A stretch of DNA of 52,506 bases from Acidimicrobiaceae bacterium (GCA_002729125.1 PBTQ01000074.1:1-52506), one strand, 5' to 3'. Counted from the stretch's first letter, positions 41,138 to 51,362 are shown. Numbers and translations: made by a program. The notes: generated by a model from the letters alone, not told the origin.

Positions 41138-42232
41138 TCAGGCGTCGAAGGCTGACACCATCTCCTCGAGCCAGCTTTTCGGGGTGTCATAGTCGCTCTC
41201 CGGAGTCTTGCCGAGTCGGACGACGACGAGATCGCCGCTCGGCACACAGAGCACCCGCTGAAGTTCGAAGCCGCTGCAGAAGAAGGTGCCGCGGCCGTCG
41301 TCGGCCACCCACCAGTGCGTGCCGTAGTGACTGCCCTCGTCATCGACGGCCCACGCGCGGCGCTCGTCATCGATCCATTCCCTGGGGACGACCTGCGTGC
41401 CGTCCCACTGCCCACCTCGCAGGTGCAACAGGCCGAATCGGGCCCAGTCCCGAGCGGTCATGTGGAGATACGACGAACCGACAAAGGTGCCCACCGTGTC
41501 GAAGGTCGGTTCGGCTGAACGAATGCCGATCGGATGGAAAAGCACGTCGTCCATCCACGCCTTCATCTCCTCAGGCCCACCGATCAGGTCGCCGATGATC
41601 CGGGCCACGATGTTGGTGGTTCCCGACGAGTAGTTGAAGGTCGTCCCGGGTTCGTGACGAGCGGGTCGGGCAGCGGCGTAGCCGGCAACGTCACCGGCTC
41701 CAGCGCCGAAGAGCATGTCGATGCAGTGGCTCCAGCCTGGATCGTCGGGTCCGTGGCTCTCGCCGGCCTCGTCGAGGGTGTACTCCTCGTTGAAGTCGAG
41801 GCCGTCGGCCATGCGAAGGAGATGACGAAGGGTGAGCCGTGATCGTGGATCACTGGCGTCGGTCTGCCACGCCTCGACTGGTGCCGGCGTGTCGAGCTCG
41901 AGACGGCCCTGGGCGACGAGGATGCCGACGAGAGAATGAGTGACGCTCTTGGCCATCGACCATGAGAGCAACGGTGTCTCCGGGGTGATGTCGGGTCCGT
42001 AGCGTTCCGCCACGATTCGTCCCTGGTGGACGATGACGGTGGCGTACGACGCGCCGAAGCTCGGGTCGGGCTTACTTCCGAAGGCCTGTGCGAGCAGGCC
42101 CTCGAGCGCTGCCGGATCCACCTGGTCGGGGAGCGAACCTGTCGGCCATTCCCGGGTCGGCCAGGGCACCCCAGCGGGCTGAGGGGGCAGGGGTGGGAGC
42201 TGGTCGATGGGGACCGGATCAAGGATGGTCAT
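41138..42232 (-). CDS. serine hydrolase (beta-lactamase/class C esterase family)
   Basis: LLSWSMAKSVTHSLVGILV (SxxK), YSSGTTNIVA (YxS-like), H-W-G-like YGTHWWV. Confidence 0.9.
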   Translation of the reverse strand: MTILDPVPIDQLPPLPPQPAGVPWPTREWPTGSLPDQVDPAALEGLLAQAFGSKPDPSFGASYATVIVHQGRIVAERYGPDITPETPLLSWSMAKSVTHSLVGILVAQGRLELDTPAPVEAWQTDASDPRSRLTLRHLLRMADGLDFNEEYTLDEAGESHGPDDPGWSHCIDMLFGAGAGDVAGYAAARPARHEPGTTFNYSSGTTNIVARIIGDLIGGPEEMKAWMDDVLFHPIGIRSAEPTFDTVGTFVGSSYLHMTARDWARFGLLHLRGGQWDGTQVVPREWIDDERRAWAVDDEGSHYGTHWWVADDGRGTFFCSGFELQRVLCVPSGDLVVVRLGKTPESDYDTPKSWLEEMVSAFDA

Positions 42233-42292
42233 CGGTCAACCATGGCAGATGGCAGCTCGAGTGGCGATGGTGAGAGATCGCCCCGCGACGTT

Positions 42293-43348
42293 TCAGGGCG
42301 TTGCTGTCGTCCGTCGGAAGAGTTCGGTTTCGGCGGCGTCGTAGGGGCGGCCGTCCTGGTGAAAGAGCTCGTGGAACCACGGCTCGTCATCCGTGACGGG
42401 TTCCATCCACGAGGTCCACGGGAATCGGGTCTGTGTCCGGCCGTCGACCAGTCCCCAGTTGATCGCGCCAACACCACGACCTCGGAAGACCGGCAAGAGA
42501 TCGACGGTCGACCCGGCCGTTCGAGCCAGCCATTCGGTGCACACGAGCGGCCGCCCGCGTGACTCAAGCGCGTCGATCAGGGCGTTGAGCGGTCCCGCGG
42601 GCTCGTAGCAGTGAAACGTGATGATGTCGCTGTTGGCGAGCGCGACCTCGTTGAGCGGTCCGGGAACGATCCGGTGCTCGTCGTCGTATTCCCACACCCC
42701 GACGCTCAGGGGCTGGCTGGGCGCCACCGACCGCGCCCAACGGAACACCTCGGCCACGAGCGCCGCAGACGACGCCTCCTTGGCCTTGCGTGAACCGCCG
42801 AGGATCGTGTCGCGATCGATCTGATCCGGTTCGTTGAACAGATCCCAGAGAACGATGCGGTCGTCGTCGGCGAAGCGGGTCAGCGTCTCGAAGACATAGG
42901 GCTCGAGCCGGTGCCATCTGGTGGGGTCGTCCATCGTCGGCCGCCCGGGCGACTGCACCCACACCGAATTGTGAAGACGGGGTGTGGGTTCTGGCTGCGG
43001 ACCCAGCTCTGGCTCGGGGTGCCACACCCCGTCGAAAAGAACCGGCATGGTAGCGATGCCGTGACCGTGGGCCATCGCAACGATCCGCTCGACCCGGTCG
43101 AGGAAGGCCTTACCCTCTGCCTCGAACATGAGGTCGTGGAGGTATAGGCGGATGACGTTCATCCCGAGGCCTCCAGCCCAGGCGAGCTCGCGATCGATCG
43201 TCTCGGGGTCAAAGGTCTCGCGCTGCCATAACTCAAGCGGGTTCCCCGCCGTCGACGGGGTGAAGTTGCAGCCGACCAGCCAACCGGACCGTTTCGCCCA
43301 GGCGTGCGCCTGGTCTGTACTCCATCGTCCCTCGATTGGTGTGGCCAT
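42293..43348 (-). CDS. glycoside hydrolase, clan A-like (GH5/cellulase-type) TIM barrel
   Basis: LGMNVIRLYLHDLMF, IVLWDLFNEPDQ acid/base, RPLVCTEWLART nucleophile. Confidence 0.82.
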   Translation of the reverse strand: MATPIEGRWSTDQAHAWAKRSGWLVGCNFTPSTAGNPLELWQRETFDPETIDRELAWAGGLGMNVIRLYLHDLMFEAEGKAFLDRVERIVAMAHGHGIATMPVLFDGVWHPEPELGPQPEPTPRLHNSVWVQSPGRPTMDDPTRWHRLEPYVFETLTRFADDDRIVLWDLFNEPDQIDRDTILGGSRKAKEASSAALVAEVFRWARSVAPSQPLSVGVWEYDDEHRIVPGPLNEVALANSDIITFHCYEPAGPLNALIDALESRGRPLVCTEWLARTAGSTVDLLPVFRGRGVGAINWGLVDGRTQTRFPWTSWMEPVTDDEPWFHELFHQDGRPYDAAETELFRRTTATP

Positions 43349-43357
43349 GAGGTCTCC

Positions 43358-44746
43358 TCAGCCCCGGTGCCAGACCGGACCGTTTGGTGTGTCCTCAACC
43401 ACGATGCCGCGGGCCGTGAGTACGTCGCGAATCCGGTCCGCCTCTGCGAAGTCCTTGTTCGCCCGGGCTTCGTTGCGGGCCGAGACCAGCGCATCGATCT
43501 CGGGATCGCCGCCGTCACTCCCGGAGCCGAGCCCATCGGGCTCGACACCGAGCCCCATCGCTCCGGCGAGGTCGATCGCTGTCGCCACTAGCGTCGCCGC
43601 AGAATCTTCTCCTTCGTCCAGCGCTGCGTTGGCGCGACGGATCGTCTCGAACATCGTGGCGATACCTTCGGGGGTTGCGAGGTCGTCGTCCATGGCGGCC
43701 GTGAACGCAGCGATGGCAGTGGCGTCCCGCTCGGAGCCGTCGAGCGCCACACCGGCACCGGACGCTTTTCGAGCCATCGCATCGAGCCGCTTCAGGCCCT
43801 CGCGCGACTGGGCCATCACCTCAAGATTGAGCTCCATCACCTTGCGGTAGTGGGTCTGGAGCAGAGCGAGTCGCAATGCACGTGCGTTGTCGGGGTGTTC
43901 GTCCAGGAGCGCTTGGATGGTGGTGAAGTTGCCGAGGGACTTCGACATCTTTTCGCCGCTGATGTTGAGCATCGCGTTATGGGCCCAGTGCCGGGCGAAG
44001 TCGCGGCCAGCAGCGATCGCTTCTGCGCGTTCGTTGGTGTGGTGGGGGAAGACGAGATCGTTCCCACCGCCGTGAAGATCAAAGCCGTCGCCGAGGATGC
44101 CGAGGCTCATCGCCACGCACTCGATGTGCCAGCCAGGACGGCCATCGCCCCATGGAGAGGGCCACGTCGGCTCGCCGGGCTTGGCCGCCTTCCAAAGAGC
44201 GAAGTCGAGTGGGTCTTCTTTGGTGTCGTCGACCTCGACCCGGGCACCGGCACCCTCGCGGAGATCGTCGAGCGAACGGTGGACGAGGTCGCCGTAGCCA
44301 TCGACGGTGTGAACCCGGAGATAGACACCGGAGTCGTTGGCGTAGGCCGAGCCGTTGTCGATCAAAGTCTGGATGAACTCGACCATCTCGTCGACGTACT
44401 CGGTCGCATGCGGCCGATCGTGGGGGCGCAGAATGCCCAACGCGTCCATGACATCGTCGTAGACCTGCTTCCACTCGGCGGCGACGGCCGACTCGGTGGT
44501 GTTCTCGGCCTGGGCGCGGGCGATGATCTTGTCGTCGATGTCGGTGACGTTGGCGACATGGTGCACCGCCAGCCCGCGCCATTCGAAGTAGCGGCGCAGG
44601 ACGTCGTAGGTCATGGCCTGGCGGGCGTGGCCGAGGTGGGGGTGGTCGTAGACCGTTGGTCCGCACGCGTACAGCGAGACCTTGCCTTCGTCGCGTTGTA
44701 CGAGCGGACGAACGTCGCCGGTCAGCGTGTCGTAGAGGCGGATCAC
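43358..44746 (-). CDS. cysS: cysteinyl-tRNA synthetase
   Basis: [48 protein letters not shown]. Confidence 0.96.
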   Translation of the reverse strand: MIRLYDTLTGDVRPLVQRDEGKVSLYACGPTVYDHPHLGHARQAMTYDVLRRYFEWRGLAVHHVANVTDIDDKIIARAQAENTTESAVAAEWKQVYDDVMDALGILRPHDRPHATEYVDEMVEFIQTLIDNGSAYANDSGVYLRVHTVDGYGDLVHRSLDDLREGAGARVEVDDTKEDPLDFALWKAAKPGEPTWPSPWGDGRPGWHIECVAMSLGILGDGFDLHGGGNDLVFPHHTNERAEAIAAGRDFARHWAHNAMLNISGEKMSKSLGNFTTIQALLDEHPDNARALRLALLQTHYRKVMELNLEVMAQSREGLKRLDAMARKASGAGVALDGSERDATAIAAFTAAMDDDLATPEGIATMFETIRRANAALDEGEDSAATLVATAIDLAGAMGLGVEPDGLGSGSDGGDPEIDALVSARNEARANKDFAEADRIRDVLTARGIVVEDTPNGPVWHRG

Positions 44747-44766
44747 GATGGACTCTCTCGTGTGGG

Positions 44767-45969
44767 TCAGATGAGGGGGGATGGGGTTGCGTCGAGTTCA
44801 ACCCCGACCAGGGCGCCGAGTTCACGCAGAAGCGTAGGCGCCGCCGGGTCGTCACCGCCCTCGAGAATCGCATCGGCGAGTCCCATCAGAGCATGAAGGG
44901 CGGTGGGGGCGTCAAGGTCGTTGTCGAGCGCGGTGCGGGCGCGATCGGCGAACGGTTCGGGATTGGGGCCGGTGGAGGCGTGGGCCGCCCGGTGAAGCCG
45001 ATCGAGCATCTCTGACGCAGCGTCGATGTCGCTGTCGAACCACTCCCAGTCACGGCGGTAGTGGTGTCGCATGAGCGCAAGGCGGATTGCTCGCGGGTCG
45101 GCGGTCTTGACCAACTCGCTGACAAAGACGAGGTTCCCGAGCGACTTCGACATCTTCGTGCCCTGGTAGGCGACCATCCCGGCGTGCATCCAGTGTTTCA
45201 CGAAGGTGACTCCGTTGGCTGCTTCGCTCTGGGCGCGGCTGCACTCGTGGTGCGGGAAGATCAGATCGGAGCCTCCGCCGTGGAGGTCGAGGGTGGGGCC
45301 GAGCGTGCCTTTCGACATCGCCGAGCACTCGATGTGCCAGCCGGGTCGCCCCGGACCCCACGGCGATGGCCATGACGGTTCGTCGTCGAGTGATGGTTGC
45401 CAGAGGATGAAGTCGAGTGGGTTGCGCTGGCGGGGATCGTCGGGGTGGCCGCCTCGTTCGGTCGCGTACTCCACCATGGTCGATTCGTCGTAGCCCGATA
45501 TTGCGCCGAAGGAGTCAAAGGTGGCCACGTCGAAGAAGACCGTTGCGTCGACCACATAGGTGTGTCCCTTCGCCTCCAGCGTCTCGACAATCTCGACCAT
45601 CTCGGCCACCCAATTCGTGGCGTGAGGTTCGGCGAAGACCGGGCGGGCGTTGAGGGCGATCATGTCGCCGTGGAATCGAGCGGTCTCTTCGGCGGCGAGT
45701 TCGAGGAAGTCAACACCGAGTTCTCTGGCCTTGGGCAGGATGGAATCGTCGACGTCGGTGATGTTGCGCACCAACTTCACCTCATGGCCGAGGTCCTCAA
45801 GCCGGCGGATCAGGAGGTCGTAGGTGAGATAGGTGTTCGCGTGGCCGAGATGGGTGGAGTCGTACGGGGTGATACCGCAGACGTACATCTTCACCTCGTG
45901 TCCCGGTTCGAACGGGACGACCTCCCCCCGGGCCGTGTCGAAGAGCTGCACGTCGGCCACGGTAGCCAC
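44767..45969 (-). CDS. mshC: CysS paralogue resembling cysteine:GlcN-Ins ligase MshC
   Basis: MYVCGITPYDSTHLGHANTYLTYDL (ITPYD as in MshC), [22 protein letters not shown]; shorter than CysS. Confidence 0.8.
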   Translation of the reverse strand: MATVADVQLFDTARGEVVPFEPGHEVKMYVCGITPYDSTHLGHANTYLTYDLLIRRLEDLGHEVKLVRNITDVDDSILPKARELGVDFLELAAEETARFHGDMIALNARPVFAEPHATNWVAEMVEIVETLEAKGHTYVVDATVFFDVATFDSFGAISGYDESTMVEYATERGGHPDDPRQRNPLDFILWQPSLDDEPSWPSPWGPGRPGWHIECSAMSKGTLGPTLDLHGGGSDLIFPHHECSRAQSEAANGVTFVKHWMHAGMVAYQGTKMSKSLGNLVFVSELVKTADPRAIRLALMRHHYRRDWEWFDSDIDAASEMLDRLHRAAHASTGPNPEPFADRARTALDNDLDAPTALHALMGLADAILEGGDDPAAPTLLRELGALVGVELDATPSPLI

Positions 45970-46040
45970 CTGAGGTAGAGGTCATGCGTTCCTTGTCGCG
46001 CTGTGGCAAAGGTGCGGAGAATGGCAACGCGTTCGGAGGG

Positions 46041-46113
46041 CGCCCCCGGCAGGAATCGAACCTGCGACGCACGGTTTAGGAAACCGACGCTCTATCCACT
46101 GAGCTACGGGGGC
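46041..46113 (-). tRNA. tRNA-Arg (anticodon CCT)
   Basis: 73-nt cloverleaf on - strand GCCCCCGTAGCTCAGTGGATAGAGCGTCGGTTTCCTAAACCGTGCGTCGCAGGTTCGATTCCTGCCGGGGGCG; loop TTCCTAA. Confidence 0.95.
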
Positions 46114-46220
46114 GGGGATGGCGCGAAACGCGGCGCGAAACTGCGCTGCTGGGTCCGTCCCCATGTGTTGCTGAGGCTATCGGCGTGCTTCGAGGCGCGC
46201 TGTGGCCTGCCGTGCCCAGT

Positions 46221-46940
46221 TCATGCGCCCACTGCGGTGGTGGGGTTCCCTCGGCGCCGTATTCGTCGAAGCGTGCCGACGATAGCGATCGCCAAAAGGA
46301 CCCCTCCCCAGCGGTAGGGCTCGGCAAAGAGCCAGTCACCGACCGATGCGCCGACGAGCACCACCAGCACAACACTCGGGATGATCCCGATCGCCGTGCC
46401 GAGGAAGAACGGCGTGAGCCGGACCGAACTGACCCCGAGCAGCCAGTCAGCCGGAGTTATCTGGCCGGTGAACAGTCGAAGCACCGCCACCTCCCGCACA
46501 CCGCCCTGAGCGACGCGACCGTCCCAGGCCCGGAGCCGATCGGTCAACCGCTGCTGGGCCCAGTCCTGGGCGGCCCACCGGGCGAACGCGAACGCAATGA
46601 AGCTCGCCCCCATGTTGCCGACCCACGACACGGCGATCGCTGCCGGCGCCGACCAGACCAGCGATGCCGGGACCATGAAAACAGGCCCCGGGAGCAGGAG
46701 GGGTTGCAGGACCCACATCGTCACCACGAAGACAAGCGGGCCCAGCCAGCCCCGCTCGACGAGCAAGGCCTCCACATCGCTCGCCGAGACCGCCTGGTTG
46801 AGTATGACGGCCACGGCCACGGCCAAGATCACGACCACAAGAGCAGACACTCGGCGCACGGTCGTCAAGTATGCCGCCGACGAACCGGCCCCCCAGCCGA
46901 GGCACTTCCCACGTTCAGTTGAGGCGCCGTCCTTCCGCAC
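46221..46940 (-). CDS. TVP38/TMEM64 (DedA/VTT-like) membrane protein
   Basis: LLLPGPVFMVPASLVW, SWVGNMGASFIAFAFAR, RLFTGQITPADWLLGVSSVRLTPFFLGTAIG; start uncertain. Confidence 0.82.
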   Translation of the reverse strand: MRKDGASTERGKCLGWGAGSSAAYLTTVRRVSALVVVILAVAVAVILNQAVSASDVEALLVERGWLGPLVFVVTMWVLQPLLLPGPVFMVPASLVWSAPAAIAVSWVGNMGASFIAFAFARWAAQDWAQQRLTDRLRAWDGRVAQGGVREVAVLRLFTGQITPADWLLGVSSVRLTPFFLGTAIGIIPSVVLVVLVGASVGDWLFAEPYRWGGVLLAIAIVGTLRRIRRRGNPTTAVGA

Positions 46941-47042
46941 GCGGTGTTGTCACGGCGCTAATCTTCGCTTCGCCCGTGGCCCGCAACTCAGCGACGCCAG
47001 TGAGTTGTTCGCGAGGGCTGCATTTACCGAGAGGGGATCTTT

Positions 47043-48488
47043 GTGACCACGAGCAAAACCGGCGCTCATCTGATCGACGGCGAGTGGGTTACCAGCTCCG
47101 CCACCGGCATCAGCATGAATCCAGCCCGACCCGACGAGCCCGTGGGTGAGTACCCCCTGGGCGACGGCAGCACGGTTGCCGATGCCGTCGGGGCGGCGAC
47201 GGCGGCCCTCGGCGGCTGGGCGAAAACCTCCTTCGGAACCCGCGCCAAGCTCATGGAGCAGACCGCAGTCCTGATCGAGAGCCGGATCGAGGAGCTCGCC
47301 ACGCTCTGCACCCTCGAGGAAGGCAAGACGTTGCCCGAGTCGCGCGGTGAGGTCGCACTGGCGGCCGAGACGTTCCGGTTCCACGCCGGAATGGCGAAGA
47401 CCTCCACCGAGCGCATCTTTCCGTCGCCCACCCCTGGCGAAACGATCCGCACCGTCCGCAGCCCGCTCGGTGTTGTCGGCGTGATCACGCCCTGGAACTT
47501 CCCGATCCAAATCCCGGCGTGGAAGATCGCCCCCGCCCTCGCCGCAGGCAACACGGTCGTGTGGAAGCCGGCGAGCAACACACCGCTGCTTGCGGTGGCA
47601 CTCGCCCGCATCCTGCACGAGGCGGGTTTCCCGCCCGGTGTCGTCAACCTCGTGCTCGGACCCGGATCGATAGGTCAGGCCATCGTTGATGACGAGCGGG
47701 TGCACGGCATCACCTTTACCGGTTCCGTTCCGGTCGGGGTCGGGATTCGTAATGCGGTCACGGCCCGCAACGGGCGAGTGCAACTCGAACTGGGAGGTCA
47801 CAACCCGGCGATTGTGTGCGACGACGCCGACCTTGATCTCGCCGTACCCGCCATCGTCGCAGGGGCGATGGGGGCCACCGGCCAGAAGTGCACCGCAACG
47901 CGGCGCATCATTGCAACCCCAGGCATCCGCGACGAACTCACCGACCGACTGGTCTCGGCGGTTTCGACGCTGCAGGTTGGCGATGGCATGCACGCCGGCA
48001 TTGGCATCGGCCCGCTCGTCTCACCCGGTGCCCGAGCCGAGGTGGCTGAGGCCTACGACGCAGCTGTGGCTGAGGGCGCAGAGATCCTCGCCGCTGCCGA
48101 GGCACCCACGGGCGACTGCTTCTTCGCCCCAACGCTGTTCGCCGGTTCGCCCGACCTCTCGCTCGGCCGCAACGAGGTGTTCGGTCCGCTCTCGTTGGTG
48201 ATCGCAGCTGATTCCGACGATGAGGCGTTCGCCATGGCCAACGACACCGAGTTCGGTTTGTCGGCTTCCGTCTTCACCAACGACCTGTGGCGGATCGACC
48301 GTGCTTTGCACGAGCTCCAGGCAGGTGTCATCAAGATCAACGCGCCGACCACCGGCACCGAACTCCACGCGCCGTTCGGTGGAGACAAGGCGTCTTCTGG
48401 TCACGCCGCCCGCGAACAAGGCGACACCGCAGTCGATTTCTTCACCCGAACCCGCACTGCGTACATCCGGCCCGGAAGGCCGGTGTGA
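47043..48488 (+). CDS. aldehyde dehydrogenase family protein
   Basis: GVITPWNFPIQIPAWKIAPALAAGNTVVWKPAS, LELGGHNPAIV, TGQKCTATRR. Confidence 0.95.
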   Translation: MTTSKTGAHLIDGEWVTSSATGISMNPARPDEPVGEYPLGDGSTVADAVGAATAALGGWAKTSFGTRAKLMEQTAVLIESRIEELATLCTLEEGKTLPESRGEVALAAETFRFHAGMAKTSTERIFPSPTPGETIRTVRSPLGVVGVITPWNFPIQIPAWKIAPALAAGNTVVWKPASNTPLLAVALARILHEAGFPPGVVNLVLGPGSIGQAIVDDERVHGITFTGSVPVGVGIRNAVTARNGRVQLELGGHNPAIVCDDADLDLAVPAIVAGAMGATGQKCTATRRIIATPGIRDELTDRLVSAVSTLQVGDGMHAGIGIGPLVSPGARAEVAEAYDAAVAEGAEILAAAEAPTGDCFFAPTLFAGSPDLSLGRNEVFGPLSLVIAADSDDEAFAMANDTEFGLSASVFTNDLWRIDRALHELQAGVIKINAPTTGTELHAPFGGDKASSGHAAREQGDTAVDFFTRTRTAYIRPGRPV

Positions 48489-48593
48489 GCATCGTCAGCG
48501 TCTGGATTATTGTCGATGCAGAGATGATGAAAAGCGTTCGCAACGATGCCTTCTCCGCAGCCGGCTAGGAGATCTCTACCGGTGGAGAGACCG

Positions 48594-49094
48594 ATGAGAA
48601 TGCTCCACGGAACAGGCCATATCGTCGTTGGGGTGTTGCTGCTCCCCGGCTGGCTGATTGTCGATCTCGACGATTCGTGGAGTCTGGTACCCGACCAGGT
48701 GCCTGATGCCTTGCTGCTTGCCGTGGATCGCGGCGTGGGGGCCTGGGAATTGCCGGGCGTGGGCGTTGCGCTGATCCTGGCCTGGCTGGGTGCAGCTGCA
48801 GGGCTCGGGCTCGCGTTGCGGACGGAGCGATCTGGCTGGCTCTTGATGTCCGGGCTTCTCTCGATCGTTGCGGGATCTCTCGGGGTGGCGACGATCGGCC
48901 TTCTCCTCGCCGCTTCGGTGGCGATTGGATTGCTGGTGCCCACGGACTGGGACGCATTCGACCCCGATGTGCGTGTTGGCTGGGCGGCCTACGCCTTCGT
49001 GGTCGGAAGCGGTGTCAACGCCGCCGCCGCCCTGATCATGTGGTTCCGTCAAGCTTCTCGTTTCACTTGCGACCGCACGAAACGCAGCGCGTAA
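48594..49094 (+). CDS. hypothetical membrane protein
   Basis: ATG 48594; several hydrophobic segments. Confidence 0.6.
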   Translation: MRMLHGTGHIVVGVLLLPGWLIVDLDDSWSLVPDQVPDALLLAVDRGVGAWELPGVGVALILAWLGAAAGLGLALRTERSGWLLMSGLLSIVAGSLGVATIGLLLAASVAIGLLVPTDWDAFDPDVRVGWAAYAFVVGSGVNAAAALIMWFRQASRFTCDRTKRSA

Positions 49095-49216
49095 CCCGAC
49101 AACAGCCGGATTTCCTGCGACGGCCGAGACAATCGGCCCATCCACTTATCGAGTCCCAGCTGCCCCCTTCTCCGCACAGCTCGGCAGATCCCACTTGCGC
49201 GCCGTACCGTCATCCC

Positions 49217-49735
49217 ATGGCCGTCCCCACGTTCGAGTGCGTCACCAACGACCGAACCCTCGCCGCGACCGTCGCCGTGCACGCGGCGGCAACGATGGCG
49301 ATGGTGGGTCTGATCTGGACGGTGCAGGTCGTGCACTATCCGCTGTTCGAGAGCGTCGGTGCGGAGGCGTATCCGAACTATCAGAGCCGCCACATCGATC
49401 GCATCGGGGCTGTGCTCGTCGTGCCGTGGGGGTTGGAAGGCCTGTCGATCGTCGCCCTGCTCGTGCTTGCACGAGAGCGGAAGATGCGGGTGCTCGCCGT
49501 CGTCGGGGCTGCGTTGATGGGCCTGATCCTGCTCGTGACGATGATCTGGGCAGCGCCGGTGCACGGCGAACTCCTCGATGGGTTCGATCCCGACCAGCAC
49601 GACACCCTCATGGCGTCGAACCTCGTGCGGACGTTGTTGTGGACCGCCCGCGGCGGCGTGGCGATGGCGATGGTGTGGGTACTGCTCGATCGGCCAACGG
49701 ACTCGGTCACGAAGACGACGCGAGCAGGGTTTTGA
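49217..49735 (+). CDS. hypothetical membrane protein (DUF1772-like)
   Basis: ATG 49217; about four hydrophobic segments; YPLFESVGAEAYPNYQSRHIDRIG. Confidence 0.65.
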   Translation: MAVPTFECVTNDRTLAATVAVHAAATMAMVGLIWTVQVVHYPLFESVGAEAYPNYQSRHIDRIGAVLVVPWGLEGLSIVALLVLARERKMRVLAVVGAALMGLILLVTMIWAAPVHGELLDGFDPDQHDTLMASNLVRTLLWTARGGVAMAMVWVLLDRPTDSVTKTTRAGF

Positions 49736-50456
49736 AGCTTGGACTCGGCGCGACACCGAGATCAGCATCGAGACGCTCGGTGAAGTCGCTTGCCACCTTG
49801 GCCGCTCCGCTGGGATTGCCGGATGCCCGGAGCGCGTTCATGAGATCACGGTGCGCGCGCTCGTCGTAGGGGGCGATCCTCACGAGTTCTCGCCCGAGTT
49901 GCGCGGCCATATCGAAGTCTCGGGTCGAAAAGGAGACGTCGGCGAGGAGCCCGAGCGAACGCCGCTCCACGTGGTGCATGCGATCTCGCTCGACGTCGAG
50001 CCAATCGCGTTCGATGCCGGTGAGGAGTGGTCGACGCGAGATCGAGTAGGCAATCGAAGCGCGCCGAGCTGCTTCCCGCATGTCATTAGCGCGCAGATCA
50101 CGAAGGGCGAAGTCGATGTGATGATGGGCAAGCTCGACGTCCACGATGGTGCCCTTCGGGCGCTTGAAATTCACGCTGCCCCCTGATGAGGAGATCAGCT
50201 CACGACCATCGAGATCCAGCTCGTCGAGAGCAGCCCGCAGTCGTGACAGTGTGGCATTCAGCACCGAGTCGACCGAGCGGGGTGCCTTGCCGCCCCAGAC
50301 GTCATCGACGAGCCTTGCCCGGCTGACCGGGAAGGGGTCGATGACCAGGCGAGTGAGGAGATGGCGGCCCATCGGTCCCGGAAGTTCAGCGCCAATCACG
50401 CTTGACGAGCCGGCGATGACACGAATGTCCCCCAACAGCCGAACCTCGAGTTCCAC
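49707..50456 (-). CDS. small SARP-type transcriptional regulator (winged helix + BTAD)
   Basis: LEVRLLGDIRVIAG, RHLLTRLVIDPFPVSRARLVDDVWGGKAPRSVDSVLNATLSRLRAAL, BTAD repeat YDERAHRDLMNALRASGNPSGA. Confidence 0.85.
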   Translation of the reverse strand: MELEVRLLGDIRVIAGSSSVIGAELPGPMGRHLLTRLVIDPFPVSRARLVDDVWGGKAPRSVDSVLNATLSRLRAALDELDLDGRELISSSGGSVNFKRPKGTIVDVELAHHHIDFALRDLRANDMREAARRASIAYSISRRPLLTGIERDWLDVERDRMHHVERRSLGLLADVSFSTRDFDMAAQLGRELVRIAPYDERAHRDLMNALRASGNPSGAAKVASDFTERLDADLGVAPSPSFKTLLASSS

Positions 50457-50613
50457 GAAGCAGAGCGTAGGCGAACAGGGCGCAGCGGTCGATTGGGCCG
50501 GAAGGTGTTCTTCGGCCGTTCACATGCGCGCTGCCGCAAGACAATGACAACATTGGTAAGGGAGCCTCGAGCGCTAACCCGGTTTGGCAAGCCAATCCAC
50601 CGTTCGAAATGAC

Positions 50614-50775
50614 ATGGACATGACACTCACGGTCAAGTGCTATTGCGGCGCCGTCGTCCAGACCGACAACGAAGATGAACTTGTTGCGCAGGTTTCGGCC
50701 CATGCGTTGTCAGTCCACGACGTGGACCTCTCCCGCGCCGATGTCATCGCCATGGCGAACATCGCCGAGGACTAG
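50614..50775 (+). CDS. small DUF1059-like protein
   Basis: MDMTLTVKCYCGAVVQTDNEDELVAQVSAHALSVHDVDLSRADVIAMANIAED. Confidence 0.7.
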   Translation: MDMTLTVKCYCGAVVQTDNEDELVAQVSAHALSVHDVDLSRADVIAMANIAED

Positions 50776-50861
50776 GCGCCGAGGGTTGCGCTAAAACCCC
50801 AGAACTTCGGCCTCGGAGCCGATCAATTGTTATCAACCACCAACAGCGAGGAAAGCAGCCG

Positions 50862-51152
50862 ATGGCATTCATTCAAATAATGGAATTCGAGATGGAATCG
50901 GCTGAGGCCGTGCGTCTCCTGGAGGAGTACGCAGAGGAGGGCAAGGGGGTCTCCTACGCTCGTCGCGCCATTCTCGGGCATGATCGCAACCGTCCCGGCA
51001 CGGTCATCCAGATCATCTTCTTCGACTCCGCCGAGGAGGCCGAGATGAACAATGAACTCGAGATCACCCAGCGCGGAGGCGAGGAGTTTGCTGCCCGTGC
51101 CCTCGACGTTCAGTTCACCGACGTCGACGTCATCACCGACATCACTATCTGA
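50862..51152 (+). CDS. small acidic protein, possible dimeric alpha/beta-barrel
   Basis: 96 aa MAFIQIMEFEMESAEAVRLLEEYAEEGKG...; GAGGAAAG RBS. Confidence 0.65.
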   Translation: MAFIQIMEFEMESAEAVRLLEEYAEEGKGVSYARRAILGHDRNRPGTVIQIIFFDSAEEAEMNNELEITQRGGEEFAARALDVQFTDVDVITDITI

Positions 51153-51306
51153 ACTCGTGAGGTGTCCCGCCTACGGGATCGCCTAGTAGACGATGTCGTA
51201 TGGGTTTTCAGCGATGCGAGTGAAGGCGGAGAACCCGGAGGTCCTAAAAATGGCGCGCGAACCGGATTAGCCGACTTGGTTTCTGCGACGAGCGGCAATG
51301 TCGTGA

Positions 51307-51348
51307 ACGCGAAGGGGGAGGGGTCGCAAGACCCCTCCCCCTTCGCGT
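51307..51348. terminator. 19-bp perfect hairpin with GCAA tetraloop between convergent units
   Basis: ACGCGAAGGGGGAGGGGTC-GCAA-GACCCCTCCCCCTTCGCGT. Confidence 0.75.
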
Positions 51349-51362
51349 ATGACGTCGGTTGG

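Noticed and set aside
43850-44896. 348-aa + ORF opposite cysS
   Set aside because: Antisense of cysS, no independent support
46041-46141. tRNA as possible integration site of a mobile island
   Set aside because: No integrase, transposase, att duplication or composition break visible on either side
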